64,000 bases of DNA from NCBI GenBank assembly GCA_945874145.1, contig CAMCFN010000007.1:27348-91347 (forward strand), written 5' to 3'. This document shows positions 35,326 to 46,027 of the stretch, piece after piece. Made by a program: the position numbers and the translations under genes. Position 1 is the stretch's first letter. Each line of letters begins with the position of its first letter. The notes under the pieces are model-generated. The model searched no databases. It saw nothing but the letters and a program-made list of their open reading frames with translations, and was not told where the DNA came from. This stretch comes from Akkermansia muciniphila. GTDB taxonomy: Bacteria; Verrucomicrobiota; Verrucomicrobiia; Limisphaerales; SXTU01.

Positions 35326-36804
35326 CTACAACTTTCCGCCCAGCAATTGCGCCTTCGTCGGGCGGGGGCGCTGGCGGTTCGGCAGTGGTTCTCCCGTCTC
35401 GCGGTCGAACTCGTCCTTGGCGCGGACGCCGCTGGCCAGGTCGGTCGTCTCCACCTGCCACGTCGCCAGCGCCGCGCGAAGCTGTGCCAGAGTGGCGGTG
35501 TGCTGCGGGTCACTCGCGACATTGCGGAGCTCGTGCGGGTCGGCACTCACATCGTAAAGCTCCTCGGCGGGCTTAGGCTTTTGGAACGGCATGAGCTGCG
35601 CCGGCGTGAGCTTGCCGGCATCCCGGAGGCGGCGCATCTCCACAAAGGTCAGGCTCCGCACCGCGTCGGCGGGCGGCGTGTTCGGCAGGGCTGCGTCGAA
35701 GTTGCGGATGTATTTGAAGCGCTCACTCCGCACGGAGCGCTTGTGGGCGTCGTAGTCGTGCCAGTTGTGCTCGGCGAAGATGTGCTCGCGGACGCGGGCG
35801 GCCGGATTGGGCAGCAAGGGCGCGAAGCTCTTGCCTTGGAAGCTCGGTGGGGCAGGGAGACCCGCAAGCTCCAGAAACGTCGGCCCGAAATCCACCGTGC
35901 TCACGAGGCTGCCGCACACGCTGCCGGGCTTCACCTTCGCCGGCCAGCGCACGAACAGCGGCGTGCGGATGCCGCTGTCATACAGCGTTGTCTTGCAGCG
36001 GGGGAAGGCGCGGCCGTTGTCGCTTATAAAGAGGATGATCGTGTTCTCCGCCGCGCCCTGCTTCTCCAACTCGGCCAGCACCTGCCCGATGAAGCCGTCC
36101 AGCCGCGTGATTTCGTCGTAGTAAAGCGCGAGGTCGCGGCGCGTGTCCGGCGCGTCGGGCAGATACGGTGGGACGACCACGTCGGCGGGCTTGTGCGGGT
36201 TGGGAATACTGTTCGGCTGGTAGTCGCGATGCGGGTCCAGCGCGGCGAGCCAGAGGAAGAATGGCTTGTCCCTCGGGCGCGCTTGCAACGTGGACACCCA
36301 CTGGCCGCAGCCGCTCTCGTCCTTCTCCGCGACCATCTTCTTGGCCTTGCCGTCCGCACCCACCTGCAACTGGAAGCCGCCCGCACCCGCCTCATGCACG
36401 ACATCGAAGCGGTCCTTCACCTCGTTGCCGAGATGCCACTTGCCAGCGGCGGCAGTCCAGTAGCCAGCGGCCTTAAGTTTTTCGGCGAACGTCACCTGCG
36501 CCTTGGGCAGCGGCCAGTGGAGCTGCTCGGCGTCCGTGCTGTGCGGATAACGGCCCGTGAGGAGACTCGACCGGCTGGGGCTGCACGAGCTGGCCGTGAC
36601 GAACGCGCGGTCGAAGCGCATCCCCTCGCGCGCGAGCCGGTCGAGGTTTGGCGTGCGGACGGCCTTGTTTCCGTAAGCCCCGCAATCCTCCCACGCCATG
36701 TCATCGGCAATGACGAGGATGAAGTTCGGTCGCGCGGGCGCGGCGGAGGAGGAGAGCGCGAGGAGGCAGAGAAGCAGGGCCGCGAGAGAGCGCAGAGGAC
36801 GCAT
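35326..36804 (-). CDS. Secreted sulfatase
   Basis: A 492-residue exported arylsulfatase-family enzyme. The signal peptide is followed by RPNFILVIADDMAWEDCGAY (metal-binding Asp pair), and the formylglycine signature is SSCSPSRSSLLTGRYPH, with Cys74 as the residue modified to formylglycine. HWHLGN-type metal/substrate residues (AAAGKWHLG) and FISDNGRAFP complete the site. ATG 36804 is preferred to TTG 36813. Such enzymes desulfate polysaccharides in marine and freshwater PVC bacteria. A dedicated sulfatase-maturase gene is not present in the window. Confidence 0.93.
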   Translation of the reverse strand: MRPLRSLAALLLCLLALSSSAAPARPNFILVIADDMAWEDCGAYGNKAVRTPNLDRLAREGMRFDRAFVTASSCSPSRSSLLTGRYPHSTDAEQLHWPLPKAQVTFAEKLKAAGYWTAAAGKWHLGNEVKDRFDVVHEAGAGGFQLQVGADGKAKKMVAEKDESGCGQWVSTLQARPRDKPFFLWLAALDPHRDYQPNSIPNPHKPADVVVPPYLPDAPDTRRDLALYYDEITRLDGFIGQVLAELEKQGAAENTIILFISDNGRAFPRCKTTLYDSGIRTPLFVRWPAKVKPGSVCGSLVSTVDFGPTFLELAGLPAPPSFQGKSFAPLLPNPAARVREHIFAEHNWHDYDAHKRSVRSERFKYIRNFDAALPNTPPADAVRSLTFVEMRRLRDAGKLTPAQLMPFQKPKPAEELYDVSADPHELRNVASDPQHTATLAQLRAALATWQVETTDLASGVRAKDEFDRETGEPLPNRQRPRPTKAQLLGGKL

Positions 36805-36829
36805 AGGAAGCAATGGGAACGGACGAAGT

Positions 36830-37084
36830 TCAGCCGACGCGGGCCACTTTGGACTTCGCGTGAGGCTTGGTCAGTTTGACGCGAGCGATGTGACTGATGG
36901 GACAGGTGACGAAACTGCACCCTCCGAAGGACTTTCCAGGCGCGGCGGCAATCAACACCGACCCGGTCGAGAGCAGAGTGCGGTCAGGCCTGGTCACGCG
37001 GTAGGCCGCGCCGTCATCCATGCAGACCACGAACGGCTGCGTGGTCGAGTTGCGGATGAGCTTGCGGAGGGCTGTGGTGGTCAT
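36830..37084 (-). CDS. Small conserved hypothetical protein, paralogue A
   Basis: An 84-residue protein from ATG 37084 (MTTTALRKLIRNSTTQPFVV). It aligns along its length with the 78-residue product at 37602: QPFVVCMDDGAAYRVTRPD versus QPLRIQVADGATYKLSHPD, and CPISHIARVKL versus CPLAQIARIEV. The pattern resembles a small family frequent in PVC genomes (QPFxxxxxDGxxxxVxHPxF), function unknown. Its start overlaps the upstream membrane-protein stop by 4 nt. Confidence 0.75.
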   Translation of the reverse strand: MTTTALRKLIRNSTTQPFVVCMDDGAAYRVTRPDRTLLSTGSVLIAAAPGKSFGGCSFVTCPISHIARVKLTKPHAKSKVARVG

Positions 37085-37485
37085 TGAGAAACGCTGGTCA
37101 AACTCTGGAGGGCTGTCAAACGCTGGGTCGCAGTGCGGCAACTCACTGAAGCGAACCTGGCAATGAGAGATCCGAATCCGAGGAGGAAACAGACGCCAGA
37201 GACTCGCGTCTCGGGATTCGGGCAACGGTTAACCGCTAGACCGCAGCCCAAAGCAATTACGACCGCAACTTGCGCATCCCAACACAACTCCGCCCGCGAG
37301 CTTCTCCCGATGGTTGGTCGGAACGCAGAGGCGAGACAGAAGAGGAACACCAACCAAAGTAAAATCAGGGCGGTGGGTCTCCGTTGTGCAGGTGACAACC
37401 CAATCACTGGAGACAGGAGGAGTAAGGGAACCGTGCAGATTAGCAAAGCCCCGAATGCAGCCCCGATTATGTCGGCTTCAATCAC
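37081..37485 (-). CDS. Small hypothetical membrane protein
   Basis: A 134-residue protein with hydrophobic segments near 8-29, 40-60, 70-87 and 97-113. No family recognised. It overlaps the next small gene by 4 nt (ATGA), supporting translation. Codon use is less G/C-biased than in neighbouring genes. It sits between a duplicated ispG fragment and paralogue A, so it may have entered with, or after, that duplication. Confidence 0.55.
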   Translation of the reverse strand: MIEADIIGAAFGALLICTVPLLLLSPVIGLSPAQRRPTALILLWLVFLFCLASAFRPTIGRSSRAELCWDAQVAVVIALGCGLAVNRCPNPETRVSGVCFLLGFGSLIARFASVSCRTATQRLTALQSLTSVSQ

Positions 37486-37498
37486 GGCATCATTGAGC

Positions 37499-37575
37499 TC
37501 AAACCGCCGCCGGCTCCACCCACTTGCCGTGCTCGCGGATGAGGGCCAGGAGGCGGTCCACGGCGTCGGCCTTAT
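37499..37575 (-). pseudogene. Duplicated 3' fragment of ispG
   Basis: About 75 bp nearly identical to the 3' end of intact ispG (37883-37970). It encodes ADAVDRLLALIREHGKWVEP followed by AAV and a stop, against ADAVDRLVDLIREHGKWVEP in IspG. A 35-bp run starting at 37510 is identical. The fragment lies upstream of one small paralogue just as ispG lies upstream of the other, which points to a past segmental duplication. Confidence 0.85.
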
Positions 37576-37601
37576 GCCGTTCGGAGCGCATGGTGTGCGA
37601 T

Positions 37602-37838
37602 TCAGGCCGCTTTGGCTTTCGTTCTCACGACTTCAATCCGAGCAATCTGGGCCAAGGGGCAAACGACGAACTCAACCCCGAGTTCGTGGCCGGGGCCGGA
37701 GGCGAGAATGAGCGACCCCTCCGTCACAAAGGCGAAGTCAGGATGCGAGAGTTTGTAGGTGGCTCCGTCGGCGACCTGGATGCGCAATGGCTGGTGCGCG
37801 GACTTCTCAATGAACTGCTTCATGGACAATTGAGTCAT
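37602..37838 (-). CDS. Small conserved hypothetical protein, paralogue B
   Basis: A 78-residue protein (MTQLSMKQFIEKSAHQPLRI at the start; ends RTKAKAA). It is clearly related to the 84-residue product at 36830. It lies 45 bp downstream of ispG. Beta-rich, no Cys cluster or membrane helix, function unknown. Confidence 0.75.
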   Translation of the reverse strand: MTQLSMKQFIEKSAHQPLRIQVADGATYKLSHPDFAFVTEGSLILASGPGHELGVEFVVCPLAQIARIEVVRTKAKAA

Positions 37839-37882
37839 TGCCAGAGGTTAGTCCCGCAGTTGCGTAGCTGTCAAACGGTGGT

Positions 37883-39682
<1,800 letters not shown>

Positions 39683-39699
39683 GACAAGAAAATCAGGGA

Positions 39700-39775
39700 G
39701 CAGGATTAGGATTACGAGCAGGACAAAAAGGCCGCTTCGCCTGGCTCCTGCTCGTAATCCGGATCTTAATCCTGC
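39700..39775. repeat. Long imperfect inverted repeat between ispG and rseP
   Basis: GGATTACGAGCAGGA pairs perfectly with TCCTGCTCGTAATCC (15 bp), extended by GCAGGATTA / TAATCCTGC across a 6-nt bulge, around a loop of about 21 nt. Both flanking genes are on the minus strand, so the hairpin would form in a read-through transcript between rseP and ispG. No T-run follows, so it is not a clear terminator. It looks like a dispersed repeat element. Confidence 0.8.
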
Positions 39776-39784
39776 ACCGCATTG

Positions 39785-41179
39785 TTACTTCGCAGGGGCT
39801 GGCGCGGGTGTCGGGGCCGAATCCACCTGGCTCTTCTGTTGAACCATGGACTTGAAAAGCCCCGAGCGCTTCCAAACGTCGTTGAACGAGACGTAAGCCA
39901 TGAACGTGAGCAGCACGACGGCGAAGGCGGTGGTGGCGTATTCCTGAATCTTCACGCTGAGGGGCTTGCCGCGCAGCTTCTCGTAGATGGACATCATGAT
40001 GTGCCCGCCGTCCAGCACGGGAATCGGGAAGAGGTTCAGGATGGCGAGGTTGATGTTCAGCAGCACCATGAAGCTCAACGCGAGGCGGTAGTCGGTCTTC
40101 ACGTTCGCGGCGAGCATCGCGAGGATGCCGGGCGGCCCGCTGAGGTCTTCGATGCCGACGCCGGTTTCCTTCGAGTGGAAGAGGGCGTTGAGGGTGCGCC
40201 AAGTGCGGTCCCAGACTTCCTGGAGTTGAACCCACGGCAGCGGGCCGGGCTTCTGCACTTCGTAGCGCGTCGGCGTGTTGGCGAACATGATGCCGATTCG
40301 GGCTTTCTTCGCGCCGGCGTCGAGGACGCGCGGGGTGATGGTCAGGGTGGTCTTCTTGCCGGCGCGCTCGACGAGGAGTTCGGTCGGTTTGCCACCCTGC
40401 TTGCCAACGAGGTCAATCAACTGCGCCTTGCCCACGACCGGCACGCCGGCGAACCCGATGATGATGTCGCCCGCTGCGACTTTCGCCTCAGCGGCGGGGC
40501 TCTCCTTCGAGATGTCACCGACGACGACCTTCTCCTCGGAGTCGAGGTTGAGCATCTTGAGCTTGAGGGCGTTATCGGCGTTCGCGGTGAGGTGGTAGGT
40601 CTTGCGTTCGCCTGCGCGCTCGATGACGACGGGCAGGACATTCGTGGGCGCAAGGATGGTGGCTTCGAAGACCTCCGACCACGATTTCACCGCCTGGCCA
40701 TACACGGAGACGATGCGGTCGCCGTTTCGGATGCCGAGCTTGTGTTCCTCTGAGTCCGCTGCGACATGGCCGATGACGGAGGGGTTTACCGGCACCGGCA
40801 GGCCGGCGAAATAAATGAACGTTGCGATGGCGCATGCGAAGACAAAGTTCATGAACGGCCCGGCGACGGCCACGAGAATCTTCGACCATGGCGTGACTGG
40901 CGGGAGCGGTTCGCCCTTTTGCTCCCCCTCTAGCGCCTCGGACGTGAGCATTTGCGGCAGCTTCACGTAGCCGCCGGCGGGAATCCAGCGGATGGAGTAT
41001 TCGATACCGTCCTTGGTCCAGCCCCAGATTTTGGGTCCGAAGCCGATGGCGAAGGCCTCGACCTTCAGTCCGCGCTTGAGCGCGACGAAGTAATGCCCCC
41101 ACTCATGGATGGCGATGGCCGCCCCAAAAAGCAGCAGGACGGCGAAAACGACGTAAATCCACTCGAAGACTTGTGCCAT
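39785..41179 (-). CDS. rseP: Site-2 metalloprotease RseP (M50)
   Basis: A 464-residue inner-membrane zinc protease that cuts within membrane helices, classically that of the anti-sigma factor RseA. AIAIHEWGHYFVALKRG gives the HExxH site (His25-Glu26, His29). Two PDZ-type regions follow (about 120-290), with GDRIVSVYGQAVKSW and AAGDIIIGFAGVPV. The C-terminal membrane motif is FPIPVLDGGHIMMS, which supplies the third zinc ligand (Asp). The start at 41179 is typical. It may serve the membrane anti-sigma candidates elsewhere in the window. Confidence 0.94.
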   Translation of the reverse strand: MAQVFEWIYVVFAVLLLFGAAIAIHEWGHYFVALKRGLKVEAFAIGFGPKIWGWTKDGIEYSIRWIPAGGYVKLPQMLTSEALEGEQKGEPLPPVTPWSKILVAVAGPFMNFVFACAIATFIYFAGLPVPVNPSVIGHVAADSEEHKLGIRNGDRIVSVYGQAVKSWSEVFEATILAPTNVLPVVIERAGERKTYHLTANADNALKLKMLNLDSEEKVVVGDISKESPAAEAKVAAGDIIIGFAGVPVVGKAQLIDLVGKQGGKPTELLVERAGKKTTLTITPRVLDAGAKKARIGIMFANTPTRYEVQKPGPLPWVQLQEVWDRTWRTLNALFHSKETGVGIEDLSGPPGILAMLAANVKTDYRLALSFMVLLNINLAILNLFPIPVLDGGHIMMSIYEKLRGKPLSVKIQEYATTAFAVVLLTFMAYVSFNDVWKRSGLFKSMVQQKSQVDSAPTPAPAPAK

Positions 41180-41237
41180 GTGTCAGAGCCGGTTGTCCGG
41201 CAGGGGCGCAACGTATCGGAAGCCTGCCGGGCTGGCA

Positions 41238-41265
41238 ATTGGACAAACGGACATTGGACAAACGG
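41238..41265. repeat. Direct repeat of ATTGGACAAACGG
   Basis: Two exact 13-bp copies, 15 bp apart (41238-41250 and 41253-41265), in the 226-bp region between the divergent rseP and dehydrogenase genes. It could be an operator with helical-turn-and-a-half spacing or a degenerate dispersed repeat. No other feature is seen in this gap. Confidence 0.6.
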
Positions 41266-41405
41266 AACTGACCTTTTCGATTGGGGCAGGGCGCTCAGTG
41301 TCACAGGCAAGATCCCTGCATTGCGACTGTTCCACCTTTGCGCGCCTGCCTAGGCCGTCCTCCTTTCGGTTGCCTCCGTCCCCCTCTTCCCCTAAAACCG
41401 CCCCT

Positions 41406-43316
41406 ATGCAACTCCGTTTCCTCACCCACGCTCTCCGCTCCTTTTGCGTTTTGCCTTTTGCCTTTTGCCTTGCCGCGTCCGCGCAGCTCCCGCCCGGCGT
41501 CTCGGATTCGCAGAAGGCTGGGGACTTGCCCACGTCCCCGGCGGATTCGCTGAAGAAGATTACCTTGCCGCCGGGCTTCCGCGCGCAGCTCTTCGCCGCC
41601 GAGCCGCAGGTCATGCAGCCCATCGCGATGGAGTTCGATGACCGCGGGCGGCTCTGGGTGGTCGAGAACTTCTCCTATCCCGCGCTCAAGAAGAACAACG
41701 GCGTCACCAACCCCGCGCCTGACCGCATCGTCATCTTAACGGACCGCGATGGCACGGGCCGCAGCGTAGAGCGCAAGGTCTTCCTCGACGCGGGCCGCAA
41801 CGTGACGAGCGTGCTGCCGGGCTTCGGCGGCGTGTGGGTGCTCTCGCTGCCGGACCTGCTCTTCATCCCGGATGCCAACGGCGACGATGTGCCGGATGGC
41901 CCGCCGGTGGTGGCCTTGACGGGGTGGAACATCCAGGCGGGGCACAACTTCGTGAACGGCCTCGCGTGGGGGCCGGACGGCTGGCTCTGGGGCCGGCACG
42001 GCATCACCACGAAGTCCACGGTGGGCCGCCCGGGCGCGCCGACGAATGAGCTGGTCACGCTGGATTGCTCCATCTGGCGCTACCATCCGGTGACGAAGAA
42101 GTTCGAGACCGTCGCTCGCGGCACGACGAATCCGTGGGGCCTGGACTGGGATGAGAACGGGCAGGCGTTCTTCTCGAACAATGTCATCGGGCACTTTTGG
42201 CACGTCATCCCCGGCGGGTTCTACAAGCGCATGTTCGGCACGCATGAGAACCCGCATCTCTACGAGCTGATGGACAGCGCTTCGGACCACTTGCACTGGG
42301 CCGGCGCGAAGTGGTCGGAGGCGCGCGGCGGCCCGGCGCACGACGCGTTGGGCGGCGGTCACTCGCACTGCGGGCTGATGATTTACCAGGGGGATAACTT
42401 CCCCGCCGAGTGGCGCGGGCGGGCTTTCATGGGCAACATCCACGGCAACCGCGTGCTCTACGACGTGCCCGCGCGCGCCGGCTCCGGCTACACGGCGAAG
42501 CACGGCGGCGCGTTCCTGATGGCGAACGACCCGTGGTTCCGCTCGACGGTGCAAATCACCGGTCCCGACGGCGGCGTGTTCATCGCCGACTGGAGCGACC
42601 TCGGCGAGTGCCACGACAGCGACGGTTCGTATCGCAGCAGTGGGCGCATCTACAAGGTCACGCACGGCACGCCGAAGCCGGTGGTGGGTATGAACCTCGC
42701 CAAGCTCAGTGACGCGGAACTGATCAAGTTGCTCGGCCACACGAACGAGTGGCATCGCCGTCACGCGCAGCGCCTGCTGCAAGAGCGCGCGGCAGCGGGG
42801 CAATTGGATCAAGCCACGATCCCATCTCTACGGTTGGCTTATTACGGATACCGGCAGGTCATCGGAGCTCCTGAAACGCTTGTCCCCAAGCAACTCCGCT
42901 TGCTGTGGGGCTTGCACGTCGCTGGTGGCGCGGATGAGACGTTGCTCACGGGGCAGCTCACTCACAAGAGCGAGCACATGCGCTGGTGGGCCATTCGCCT
43001 GCTGACCGAGGACAAGAAAGTTTCCCCCGCGTTGCTGGCGAAGTTCGTCACCATGGCGCGCGAGGACAAGTCCGCCTTCGTCCGCCTCGGCCTCGCCTCC
43101 GCGCTGCAACGCCTGCCCGTGAACGACCGCTGGGAGCTCGCCACGGCCCTGCTCGCCCATGCCGAGGACGCCGCCGACAAAGACCTCCCGCTGCTGACCT
43201 GGTATGGCATCGAGCCCGCCGTCGCCGCCGACCAGACCAAGGCCGCGCTGCTGCTGGCGAAGTGCCAGCAGCCACAGGTGCGGACGTTCATCACGCGCCG
43301 GCTGACCGCGAAGTAA
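41406..43316 (+). CDS. PVC-type dehydrogenase beta-propeller protein with HEAT-like C-terminus
   Basis: A 636-residue exported protein. Signal peptide residues SFCVLPFAFCLAASA are encoded by a heptamer repeat array (41441-41468). The propeller domain (about 45-430) has the family hallmarks LPPGFRAQLFAAEPQVMQPI, AMEFDDRGRLWVVENFSYP, GWNIQAGHNFVNGLAWGPDG and GGVFIADWSDLGECHD. Residues about 440-636 are helical and HEAT-like. Full-length PVC dehydrogenase-domain proteins often end in a cytochrome c module; this one has no CxxCH and ends at RRLTAK. Substrate unknown. Confidence 0.86.
   Translation: MQLRFLTHALRSFCVLPFAFCLAASAQLPPGVSDSQKAGDLPTSPADSLKKITLPPGFRAQLFAAEPQVMQPIAMEFDDRGRLWVVENFSYPALKKNNGVTNPAPDRIVILTDRDGTGRSVERKVFLDAGRNVTSVLPGFGGVWVLSLPDLLFIPDANGDDVPDGPPVVALTGWNIQAGHNFVNGLAWGPDGWLWGRHGITTKSTVGRPGAPTNELVTLDCSIWRYHPVTKKFETVARGTTNPWGLDWDENGQAFFSNNVIGHFWHVIPGGFYKRMFGTHENPHLYELMDSASDHLHWAGAKWSEARGGPAHDALGGGHSHCGLMIYQGDNFPAEWRGRAFMGNIHGNRVLYDVPARAGSGYTAKHGGAFLMANDPWFRSTVQITGPDGGVFIADWSDLGECHDSDGSYRSSGRIYKVTHGTPKPVVGMNLAKLSDAELIKLLGHTNEWHRRHAQRLLQERAAAGQLDQATIPSLRLAYYGYRQVIGAPETLVPKQLRLLWGLHVAGGADETLLTGQLTHKSEHMRWWAIRLLTEDKKVSPALLAKFVTMAREDKSAFVRLGLASALQRLPVNDRWELATALLAHAEDAADKDLPLLTWYGIEPAVAADQTKAALLLAKCQQPQVRTFITRRLTAK
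41441..41468. repeat. Heptamer array encoding part of a signal peptide
   Basis: CTTTTGC, GTTTTGC, CTTTTGC and CTTTTGC in tandem, then CTTGCC. It lies 12 codons into the dehydrogenase gene and encodes the hydrophobic core FCVLPFAFCL of the signal peptide. Confidence 0.83.
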
Positions 43317-43509
43317 ATGCGGTAGGTTAAGCCGTGACGATGCAATCGGCTTGGGAAACCCGCCCTGCGGTTCGCTGGAGACACGTGGACCAATTGCGAG
43401 GGCGGCGACGAATCGGCGCGCAATTCCCCGGCCGCAATTTGTGCAATTGTGCCGAGAAAGTTTTTGCACTTCCCACGCTCGTGCCTACACTCCGCGCTTT
43501 CTCTCGACC

Positions 43510-44475
43510 ATGAAACATCTGTTGAGCCTCGAGAATTTGTCCCTTGCGGATATGGAAGCCATCTTGGCGGCGACCGTCACGATGAAGCGCCAACGCGGTC
43601 AGCCCGCACCCCAGCCACTGGCCGGGAAGACGTGGGCGTTGATTTTTGCGAAGTCGTCCACCCGCACGCGCGTGTCCTTCGAGGTTGGCATCCGCGAGCT
43701 GGGCGGCAACGTGATGTTCCTCAGTGCGGCTGACATTCAGCTCGGGCGGGGCGAGCCCATCAAGGACACCGCGCGAGTCTTGGGGCGGATGGTTCACGGC
43801 GTGGTCTTCCGCACCTTCGCGCAGGCTGACGTGGAGGAGTTCGCCCGCTACGCGAACATCCCCACTATCAACGCGCTCACGGATGAAGAGCACCCGTGCC
43901 AGATTCTGACGGACATCTTTACCTTCCAAGAACGGCGCGGGCCGATTCAGGGCAAGGTCGTTACGTTCGTGGGCGATGGCGCGTGCAACGTGCCGGCGAG
44001 TTGGGTGTTCGCGGCGGCGAAGCTGGGCTTCGAGCTGCGCATCGCCGCCCCCAAGGAGTTTCAACCCCCGTTGTCACTGCTGGAGCGGGCGGGCTTCCAG
44101 CACGTCCACGCGCAGGGCACCCCCAGCGGCGAGGTCATCACCGCGCAGTTGGCGGCCACGGGTGGAAAAGTCATTTTGACGGCGGACCTGCCAGCCGCAG
44201 CGACCGGGGCGGACCTGCTCTACACCGATGTCTGGGTCTCCATGGGCAAGGAAGCCGAGGCGGCGGATCGCATCCGGCTGCTCACGGGATACCAGATCAA
44301 CCAGTCATTGGTGAAACTGGCCCAACCGGACGCGCTGGTGATGCACTGTCTGCCGGCTTATCGCGGCAAGGAGATTGACGACGAAACCTTCGAGGCGCAC
44401 GCAGCGACTATTTTCGACGAAGCGGAGAACCGGTTGCACACGCAGAAGGCCATCATTGCTTGGCAAGTGAGCTGA
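43510..44475 (+). CDS. argF: Ornithine carbamoyltransferase
   Basis: A 321-residue arginine-biosynthesis enzyme joining carbamoyl phosphate and ornithine to citrulline. Motifs are KSSTRTRVSFEVGIRELGG (carbamoyl phosphate), DEEHPCQILTDIFT (HPxQ), DGACNVPASW, DVWVSMGKEAE and MHCLPAYRGKEID (ornithine/catalytic Cys). ATG 43510 matches the family start. It converges on the GH13 gene with a 27-bp gap. No other arg gene is adjacent. Confidence 0.95.
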   Translation: MKHLLSLENLSLADMEAILAATVTMKRQRGQPAPQPLAGKTWALIFAKSSTRTRVSFEVGIRELGGNVMFLSAADIQLGRGEPIKDTARVLGRMVHGVVFRTFAQADVEEFARYANIPTINALTDEEHPCQILTDIFTFQERRGPIQGKVVTFVGDGACNVPASWVFAAAKLGFELRIAAPKEFQPPLSLLERAGFQHVHAQGTPSGEVITAQLAATGGKVILTADLPAAATGADLLYTDVWVSMGKEAEAADRIRLLTGYQINQSLVKLAQPDALVMHCLPAYRGKEIDDETFEAHAATIFDEAENRLHTQKAIIAWQVS

Positions 44476-44502
44476 GACTTGCCCCGGCTTCGGAATCTGG
44501 TT

Positions 44503-45981
44503 TCAACGGGCCGGCGAGAAGTGGAACAACTGCGCGGCGCGCGGTGGGACAGCCAGGTAGAGGCCGCGCGTGTGCATTTCGTGGCCGCTGCGCCAGAATT
44601 TCTCCTCGCCCAGCAAGTCTTCCAGTTTCCATTCCCGCCGTGCGAGTCCGGCGATGGTGGGGGTGACGTAGCATTGGCTGGGCTGGGCGGCGAGGTTCAC
44701 CACCACCAGATCGAAGGCATCCGGTTCGGACTGCCATTGCACGATGACGAAGCAGTGGTCGGAGGTATTCTCTGACCACGCACTCCGGGGGCGGAGGAGT
44801 TCAAACTCACCGCGTCCGACGGCGTGGTTGCGCAGGGCCGCCAGCAGCCGCTCATAAAAGCTGGTTACCGCTGGGTCGGGATGCTCAACGGGGCGTCGGC
44901 CCAACTGCACCGGCAGTTGAGTGCGCGTGCCTTCGAGCTGGCCGTGATGCACAAGCCGCATGCCGGGCAGGCCCAGGCTCAACAGCGCGGCCACCCGGTG
45001 CTCATCCAGCGGAAAGCGCCGGGTGGCCCGTTGCTCGTCGTGGTTCTCGATGAAATGCACGCTGCGTTTGAGGAAGTCCTGCGGCAATTCCAGCAGGTGA
45101 TTCTGCGTCTCGGCGTAGTTGTCGTTCGCTAGATGGTCGTAAAGCCACTTGTCGTAGGTGAAGTCAAAACCAAGTTGCTGCAGGTTTTGTTCAAGGTCCC
45201 AATATACCTCGGCCATGAACAGAAAATCAGGATGGGCTTGCCGCACCTCCGCGATGGCGGTGGTCCAGAATTCCGTGGTGGCCTGCGTCCCGGTTGCGGG
45301 GCAGTGGGCCCAAGTCTTCGAGAACACGTCCCGCAGGAGGAGCATCGCCATGTCGCAGCGCACCCCGTCGCAGCGGCCCGCCACGCTGCGGAGGACTTCG
45401 CGCATGATCGCCTGAGTGTCGGCGCGCCGGTAGTCGAGCTGGGCGGTGTCGCGCCAGGACGGGAAGAAAGGATCTTTGCCGTGGGCTACCCAACAGACGC
45501 CGGTGGCGGTCTCCGTGGCGAAGGTGCCGGGCGTGCCAGGCAGGGCCTGCACGAACAGTCCGGGCCGCATCTTCACCCAAGGATGTGCCAAGCCCGTGTG
45601 GTTGGGCACGAAGTCCAGGAGCAACTTCATCCCATTGGCGTGGAGGCGCTCGCGGAAGCGCCGGAGACCTTCCTCCCCGCCAAGCGTTTCCGGCACCCGG
45701 TATTCGGCCAGCGCATAGGGCGAACCGGTCACGTCAGCCGGACGCCAGTCGGGCAAGGCCGCTCCGTAGGCTTGCAGCAGTTCCAAATCCGTCAGCCCAA
45801 ACTCCCGGGCACGACTACACGTGGTCCATGTGCCCATGAGCCAGATATGCGTGAAGCCCAGCCGCTGCCAGGACTGAAACTCCTCATCGGGCACATTGCC
45901 CAACTGGATGGTCTGGCCGTGCTGGGCGGACAGCTCCCGCAGCCAGCAGCGAGTGTTCAGTTCATACAGGAGCGGGTGCAT
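44503..45981 (-). CDS. GH13-family alpha-amylase-like enzyme
   Basis: A 492-residue cytosolic (no signal peptide) alpha-glucan-active TIM-barrel enzyme. All four GH13 regions are visible: LLLDFVPNHTGLAHP (I), CDGVRCDMAMLL (II, nucleophile Asp), FLFMAEVYWD (III, acid/base Glu) and VHFIENHDEQRATR (IV). The C-terminal beta domain follows from about residue 400. The lack of a signal peptide suggests action on glycogen or maltodextrin inside the cell; exact specificity is not readable. Confidence 0.9.
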   Translation of the reverse strand: MHPLLYELNTRCWLRELSAQHGQTIQLGNVPDEEFQSWQRLGFTHIWLMGTWTTCSRAREFGLTDLELLQAYGAALPDWRPADVTGSPYALAEYRVPETLGGEEGLRRFRERLHANGMKLLLDFVPNHTGLAHPWVKMRPGLFVQALPGTPGTFATETATGVCWVAHGKDPFFPSWRDTAQLDYRRADTQAIMREVLRSVAGRCDGVRCDMAMLLLRDVFSKTWAHCPATGTQATTEFWTTAIAEVRQAHPDFLFMAEVYWDLEQNLQQLGFDFTYDKWLYDHLANDNYAETQNHLLELPQDFLKRSVHFIENHDEQRATRRFPLDEHRVAALLSLGLPGMRLVHHGQLEGTRTQLPVQLGRRPVEHPDPAVTSFYERLLAALRNHAVGRGEFELLRPRSAWSENTSDHCFVIVQWQSEPDAFDLVVVNLAAQPSQCYVTPTIAGLARREWKLEDLLGEEKFWRSGHEMHTRGLYLAVPPRAAQLFHFSPAR

Positions 45982-46027
45982 GGCGTGAGCGCTGAAGGCT
46001 GTTCGCTGACCGCTGGGAGCGAACCGC

